Origin: Brevipalpus yothersi
Lineage: Eukaryota; Arthropoda; Arachnida; Trombidiformes; Tenuipalpidae
Direction: 5' to 3'
Length of the DNA stretch: 64,000 bases
Assembly: GCA_003956705.1 (NCBI GenBank)
Contig: QZCP01000140.1
Span: forward strand, 66,189-130,188
Shown here piece after piece: positions 58,101-64,000 of this stretch (the stretch's first letter is position 1; the number at the start of each line of letters is the position of its first letter). The notes under the pieces were generated by a model. That model searched no databases. It saw only the letters and a program-made list of their open reading frames with translations, and was not told where the DNA came from. Both the position numbers and the translations under genes were made by a program.

Positions 58101-59287
58101 TAGTGAAAAAAGTTAAGGAATGTCTTCCTAGATCTCTCTTTTCTTTCTTTCTTTTTCTCAAGATGAGAGAATGATGTAGGAAAGAGGAAAAGAAAGAGCA
58201 ATTGAAGGATAGGAAGTGTAGGAAGAAGAGGGAAATATTTGAGAGAAAAAAGGAATAGGAATCATGATGGAGCATGAAAAAAGAAATGAACGCAAAAGTG
58301 GCCCAGGGGAAGCGCACTGTTAAGCAAAAAGAAGATGGAGTAGTGAGATGCATCTTCCTTCATCTTACAATATTGTTTCGCATTCCAGAGAGAATCTGGT
58401 CCATTTCAGTTTTCATGGGAAACAGTGATACTTTATTCCATTCTGTTTTTCTATTAGAATCAGGCAGAAAATTTGATTTATCAGGCAGCAAGCCTCACTC
58501 CAGAGCTCCCTGCCTTTTGATTCATTCAATGTTCCTGTAGCTTGTAAACTCCATCAAATGCTGATGGGAACGGAAAATCACAATTATATGAACTCATGTG
58601 GCATGATATCGAATGAAAATGTCCATTCTAGAACTGAAAGAGCAGAGAACAGAGAGGAAATCTTTGAAAAATGAATGGCTCAAATATATTACAGCCCAGT
58701 TTCCCTCCCATTTCTATCTATCTAGAAATGGAAGCATGCCAGAAAATAAAAATGAATCGAGAAAAATTTCTGCGAGTTCAATACTGATAAATAGCCTCCG
58801 AATCCTGACCAATGCCCAAGTACCAAGCAATCCTTCAATCGAAGCAAAATATGAGAAAGCACTCTGGGCTTCAACCAAATGAAAAACATTCACATTTATG
58901 CCCAATTCATAGCATCTGAGTGATCAGTTTTCGCTCTTCCATTGAATATTTTCATTCAGAATGGGAAAGTTCCAATGCATGTTGAACCATTGATCAAAAA
59001 CATTCAAGAAGGACTGGCCATCATTATGAACAAAAGCTTAGTGAGAGTACAGAAAATTGCAAGAAATAGATGAGAGAACGGAAGAGTAGTGACATTAATG
59101 CCCAATATGGGTTGAATTATGACCCGAATGGGAAATGCATCAACATTGACTGCATGAAATTTCGGATTCCAGCTTGTAACTTTGAATAGTGTGGGCAAGA
59201 TCTATTCGAGGTTTCTTGTTGGTTGAGCAGATCCAACTATTCATGGAAAAACGTATTCTCACATCCCAAAGGATCAATTCTCTTTGG

Positions 59288-60046
59288 AAAAATGTTTTTC
59301 ACTCTCTAGGTGCCAAAAGTTTTCAAGCTATCAATCACTAATGTAAAATGTTAGCCAGGCCTCTGAACTTAGTGAAAAGTATTCCAATTAAAATAGCTAA
59401 TGTTTAATTTTGAGCCAGAAGAAGATTTGACAAAATTTTCGATTATAGAATCTATCAGAGAAGTAATTGTATCGGATAGAGCTCTAAAGTTCATTTTCAA
59501 ACGTCATCCTCTCAATTTTATGAAATTTTTATTGAAGAAAAATCTGGGATAATGGAACAATATTAATGTTAAGTGTAAAAAAGACGATCCGCAAGTACTG
59601 AAATCCAAAATTTAATCTATTCCGTGAGATTTTCATGTTAAGTTTTAGAGTTAAGAATTATTTCTGTTGAAAATAGTCTAGATTTTCTTGGATTAGTAGT
59701 AAGTCTGGATGGTTAATAAACCTTATTCCCTCAGAAATTTGAATCAAAGTTTGAAAGTTTCCCTCTTTTAATGAGGAAAAATTGGATATTGAATTTTTCC
59801 TACAAAATTTGTAATTTTGATTTGCCAACTTACCGTTAATCGATACATTGATCAATATCCTATTCAATTACTTCTCTGATAGATTCTATAATCGATAATT
59901 TTGTCAAATCTTCTTCTGGCTCAAAATTAAACATTAGCTATTCTAATTGGAATACTTTTCACTAAGTCCAGAGGCCTGGCTAACATTTTACATTAGTGAT
60001 TGATAGCTTGAAAACTTTTGGCACCTAGAGAGTGAAAAACATTTTT
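59288..60046. repeat. 182-bp inverted repeat with a 395-bp spacer
   Basis: The left arm 59288-59469 and the right arm 59865-60046 are reverse complements with three mismatches that I can count. The spacer is AT-rich and not palindromic. No direct target duplication is evident at the outer edges. It could be a foldback-type element, a MITE-like dimer, or a source of a long hairpin RNA. Confidence 0.93.
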
Positions 60047-62162
60047 TACAAACTGAAACAAAATCGTATTCCTCTTGAAAAGCATTGGTTATACATAAAA
60101 ACTCTGCAAAATTTTGCATCTCTTTTGGTCATCAATTTAACCTCCACCTAAATGCGAAGAAAAGAGATGAAAAAGACAGGTACAACATTCAGTTCCCATT
60201 AGAGTAGAACTCGTCCTAAGAGTAATAATGTTTATATGGTCTGTACCAAGTTTTTTGAAAATTTTCATCCATTTGCAATATCAAAATTGGAAAATTCATT
60301 TCAGGTTTTCCGTATTCTACCGATTCTCAGCGAACTTCGTGGTGAATTACATTCACCATAAACTTCAGTTATTCAAACAATCTTCTCAAGCCATTCAATG
60401 TCTCAGAACTCGTTGATTAACCCATGAAATGATTTCGCTTCACCATCTTTTCTATGAATCGCTCTTATCTTCCTAGAACCCTTAGTTGACGACCAGTTTC
60501 CGATTTGTGACCATTTGAAATTGAATAACATTCAAATTGATATTGAGACTAACATTCCCCTGATGAATGTAGTGAAGCTACTTATTGTATATTTACTGAG
60601 TAGGTTCACACACGTTGATGTAGGAAAGCATAGCCCTGAGGAGTTAAAGGGATCATAAGGAACACCAAAATGAAAAAGAAAAGTAGATCGACTGGAAAAA
60701 TCAATCTCATCCCTAAAGAAAACAGAAGAAACTCCAATTTTACGACTTAGGCTTCTCTCGCTTTTCCCTTTTTCTTATGGACTAAATCGACAGAGTTTAG
60801 AATTGTCAGTTTTCATCTGAAGCAATTCGAAGAACTCTGTGAAGAAGAAATCCATTTTCTTTTTCTATCAAAGCTTCTATTGACTAAAGATTCAAAGTCA
60901 TTTCTGTCGCTGATTTCTATAGGGTCCTCAGCTAATTTCTTTTTGAAAAAGTTCTTTGAAGCTCAATCGGCTATCATTCAACTAAAAATTTTACCGATAA
61001 GTGGTGTATTACTTTCTCATAAATGAGAGTGAATTTTCATCTGAAATTCATGGAACATTGTTGATTTGATAATGAAAACGAGCAAATTTTTCGAACTCTT
61101 TCTCGTTTACTCGAAAACTCAGTACACATTGCTTTGACAAATTCACACTCATCTTTGGACTTTTATACTCAGTTCTATTGTATGATTCGTTCAATAATTA
61201 ATTTTTTCGGGGTTGAACTGAACTGGACTTCTAAATCATGAATGCTCCAATTTTTGGTTTGTAGAAATATATCCTTACACTCCGTCTTTTGAGCATAATC
61301 TAGCCCCGGAGAACGTTCTCATCTTCCTTTCTTGGATTCCAAAAGAAACTCGTGATTGTTTGAGATGTGCTAAATTCAGCTAATTCTTCTCGCTTCTTAA
61401 TCATTTATTCGGATAATTACTCTCGGGACAAGGTTAGTAACTTTTTCAGCACGACTCTTCTCATGATCTTGATAACTTGATAGCGTGTCGAAGTTAGCGT
61501 TTGTTTTTACACCAATATTCAATATTCATCAAAATTAGAGCATTGTTTGTTAAGCTCAGAAATTATTGGAATCCTCCCAGATGCATAATTCGACGGAATC
61601 CTGAGGATTTCCATCGATTTTCATTTCCATTCTTATTGGTTCTAATTTACGAATTTACAAGAAGGATTTCATCGGGAGGATAATAATCACCCTCACAATT
61701 TTTTGGGTAATGAAAATTAGTTAAACAAACTTAGCAACTTTGTTTATAGTGTTTCATGGTCAAGATATGGTCTAAAACATCTAACAACCCATCAAGTAGT
61801 AAAAATCGTTGTGCGTGAAGATCAAGACATCAGCCACATGGTCAGTTGATTTAAGCGGATCGGATCATACAGTGAATCAAGGGTCCTAATCTACTCATCT
61901 TCAATTCGCTGATCGTAGATCTTTAATTTTTGTCAATGTTTGCTCTGCTCGAGATGCTTCCATCGAAGCAGAGCTTGAGGGATGTTCGGTGGTCAAGCAT
62001 CCAAAGAATAGATCTTTTTATTTCTCTCTCTCTTTCTTTGCCATCTCTTGAAATGATTGAGAAGATCGGAAAGTGTGTCATGAATCTCCTCTCCCGTCAA
62101 ATTTTCTTGAGTTTCACTTTTCAATGTCTTTCATTCGATTCGACAGTGTCAAGCCTATCAAA

Positions 62163-62788
62163 ATGATTCGAATAAATATTCTCAATTATATTTTTGTTTA
62201 TATTTTGATTCTGGTGCTGTTTTCCTCAATAGTGGACGCCAACAATGGTATTCTAGGGAATATTGATTTGGATGATAAACTAGAAATTGCCAAAAAAGTT
62301 GGATCAGCGCTTGTGTTGTATGTTTATAATCATGATCAGCCAGTTCTCAGGTGATCTAATGAAATTTTAATTTATGTTTTTCTCAGAGCTTTGAAAAGTC
62401 GAAAATTCATGCTACCTCTTCCTCTAGTGTTTCCTGTTCCAATACCGTAAGTAGTTGATCAAAACTATCCTATCCTATCCTATCCTTAGAATAGATAAGA
62501 CGTTTCGCTTCAAGTGATATTTTCTTAGCGAATTCGCTAACGAGTAATCAAAAACCATTATTAAATTCGAATAATATCGAAATTCAGAAACGTTTTGGTG
62601 GTTTTAACCCTGGATCATCTTAGCATTATGTAGAACGAGTTTTTGAAATTCTCAAGATTCTGATCATTTTTTTTTGCCACAGTATTTACAGAAATTACCA
62701 GCCTGTAATACATGATCCATGGTTTTGGAAGCTACAAGCCAAGAGTCATCTAATTCATGGTTTCGGAGGATATGGTGGATTCGGTTAA
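62163..62788 (+). CDS. small secreted protein of 117 residues, unknown family
   Basis: I do not recognise this protein. Three exons, 62163-62350, 62387-62446 and 62683-62788, join in phase 2 at both junctions, each with AG acceptors behind pyrimidine tracts. The N-terminus is a strong signal peptide (MIRINILNYIFVYILILVLF, then SSIVDA as cleavage region). Next comes an acidic/basic stretch (GNIDLDDKLEIAKKVGSALV) and a Pro-rich hydrophobic block (FMLPLPLVFPVPIPIYRNYQ). The aromatic and glycine-rich end is DPWFWKLQAKSHLIHGFGGY plus GGFG. There are no cysteines in the mature part. It could be a cuticle or silk-like minor component, an antimicrobial peptide precursor or a signalling peptide. The consistent phase over three short exons is the main support. 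Confidence 0.72.
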
Positions 62789-63067
62789 AGGAGCCGAAGA
62801 GCAGTTTGGAAGCTATGATGAAGGTATCAAATCGAATTTTGGATATAACAAGTTCACCTAGTTTTCATATTTTTGAGGTTTTTGATGAATCAAGAATGCT
62901 AGGTGGCCAGCTTGAAGCGATATGGAAGAATTTGAGACAGTATTGATAATTAAGGAACAATTAAGTAACGGAAAAATTTTTTGAAAGAAAACGAATGATT
63001 TCAGCTGATAGAATGTTTTTCTTCGATTTCTACAAACATGATGATTAAAAACTTGGTAAACTTCAAT

Positions 63068-63350
63068 TTACAGTGAAACCAAGCTACCAGTTGGTGGTGT
63101 TTGCTGCCCTACCAGACTATTTGTGATATGAGGATATGGCGGAGCCATAGGTTTCTGTTCTAGGCGATTATAATCAAGCAAAAATTCCTTTGCCACTCTG
63201 CGCCAATTATGAGCATCGAAAAAGTAGTAGGTTCCTCGTTCATAGTTTGAACATTTTTCAATTGGAGGCATCCCTGGAGCTCGTGTTATCCAAACTTTTT
63301 CGTCTTTGTGATAGCGCCAGTCTCTGGTATACCTAGATAATAGAAAGAAA

Positions 63351-63417
<67 letters not shown>

Positions 63418-64000
63418 TTCATCTTCTTGGCCGAGATGGGAAAAGCTGAGCAATCACTAAACAGAAGCATTGGATCGATCATGATAACTGAAAATTGTAC
63501 TTACAATTCAGTAGCGGCAGCCAATTGAATCAAGTCATTTGGAAACATATAAAATAGGAAGAAAAGAGTGTCATCGCCGTAACGGTTCAGTTTAATGGGC
63601 AGCAATTTTTCTCTGATTTGACTGTTTATGAGGTATTCATGAGGTACAGGATAATCCATCTCGTGAGGTTTGAGGGATTGGTCAGACCATGGCCCAGAGA
63701 AGGTAGAATAAAGATTGTCGGTTGAGTTAAGATCCAACTTGAGAGTGGCGAGATCGATTCCCAGAGCCAAAGATACTAGATTGGGATCAGATTCGGCAGC
63801 TCGTATGAAAGTTAATAGACCAACCATACCAAACTGGTCTGTTACCATTCCTGGTGGTATGTTGCTAACTCTTCCGTCTTTGCTGGTCTGTATTCCTCTT
63901 TTCACACTCTTACTAGACGTTAGTCCACTTATTGAGGGAGATTCGCTATTGGGAGAGCTCATATTCGCCGAAGAGCCTGAAGGACCAGAAATTTGCTGAT
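63068..64000 (-). CDS. CNOT2: CNOT2 (NOT2/Rga) C-terminal part, continues beyond the window
   Basis: CNOT2 is a scaffold subunit of the CCR4-NOT deadenylase complex, acting in cytoplasmic mRNA decay and in transcription. Two exons are visible, 64000-63505 (open at the right edge, frame continues past the Met at 63962) and 63332-63068. The junction restores AAATELYTRDWRYHKDEKVW. The NOT2/3/5 box is complete: FGMVGLLTFIRAAESDPNLV, GIDLATLKLDLNS, FSGPW, YDDTLFFLFYMFP-like NRYGDDTLFFLFYMFPNDLI, then VWITRAPGMPP, YERGTYYFFDAHNWRRVAKE. The tail after that (MAPPYPHITNSLVGQQ) is short, as in the family. The N-terminal half lies outside. The intron carries a GA array. Confidence 0.96.
63354..63413. 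repeat. (GA)n microsatellite in the CNOT2 intron
   Basis: About 29 GA units, beginning about 20 bases upstream (in gene sense) of the acceptor of the last exon. Confidence 0.97.

Larger units (their letters stand above)
51476..62162. other. 10.7 kb without a recognisable gene
   Basis: No exon chain, motif or RNA gene was found on either strand. The region holds short GA/TC runs (52094-52121, 53817-53834 and 55868-55888), a GAAGGATG triple repeat at about 52845-52870 and one large inverted repeat (59288-60046). Frames such as 58613-58882 look like chance. Confidence 0.5.

Noticed and set aside
58613..58882. 89-codon open frame in the gene desert
   Set aside because: Overlaps a similar frame on the other strand and shows no recognisable composition or motif.

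Overview
The window looks like a nuclear chromosome segment of a small-genome arthropod, plausibly a mite. The reasons are an AT-rich base composition, short GT-AG introns (often 50-100 bp), Ala-Pro-Val/His and Gly-Tyr rich cuticle-type secreted proteins, and conserved animal genes (TTC7, SAMM50, XAB2/SYF1, MTA, MRPS16, DDX24, class II photolyase, MRRF, CNOT2). The species is not determined. Exon coordinates were worked out by hand from splice sites and reading phase.

Layout. 0-1.8 kb: no firm gene. 1.8-18.1 kb is gene-dense: TTC7-like (-), a 432-bp inverted-repeat transposon with a 9-bp target duplication, SAMM50 (-), XAB2 copy 1 (-), MTA (+, 11 exons), a degenerate enolase-phosphatase homologue (-), MRPS16 (+), a 129-residue basic protein (-) and DDX24 (+). 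Neighbours are often head-to-head with 0.3-0.4 kb shared upstream regions. 18.1-22.9 kb: no recognisable gene. 22.9-27.7 kb: two divergent cuticle-type genes with TATA boxes, separated by 2.3 kb rich in GA/TC arrays. 27.7-30.0 kb: spacer with a long GA array. 30.06-41.0 kb: one seven-exon gene encoding a PR/SET-like (PRDM-type) domain and six C2H2 fingers, with long introns full of TC/GA arrays and one small TA-flanked transposon. 42.2-51.4 kb is dense again: class II CPD photolyase (-), a one-thioredoxin-domain PDIA6 relative (-), XAB2 copy 2 with a damaged 5' end (-), mitochondrial ribosome recycling factor (-) and a secreted leucine-rich-repeat protein (+). 51.4-62.1 kb: 10.8 kb without a recognisable gene, holding a 182-bp near-perfect inverted repeat. 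62.2-62.8 kb: a three-exon gene for a 117-residue secreted protein. 63.07 kb to the right edge: the C-terminal part of CNOT2 (-).

The housekeeping genes do not form a single pathway. Splicing (XAB2 twice), mitochondrial import and translation (SAMM50, MRPS16, MRRF), chromatin (MTA), RNA decay (CNOT2), lipid-kinase scaffolding (TTC7), ER folding (PDIA6-like) and DNA repair (photolyase) sit together without an evident operon-like logic. The strongest leads are: the duplicated XAB2 whose second copy lost its start region but kept about 750 codons open; MTA carrying two extra C2H2 fingers; an enolase-phosphatase relative lacking both metal-binding acidic residues; a PDIA6 relative in which two thioredoxin domains appear collapsed into one; the PR-domain gene; and the small secreted protein gene.
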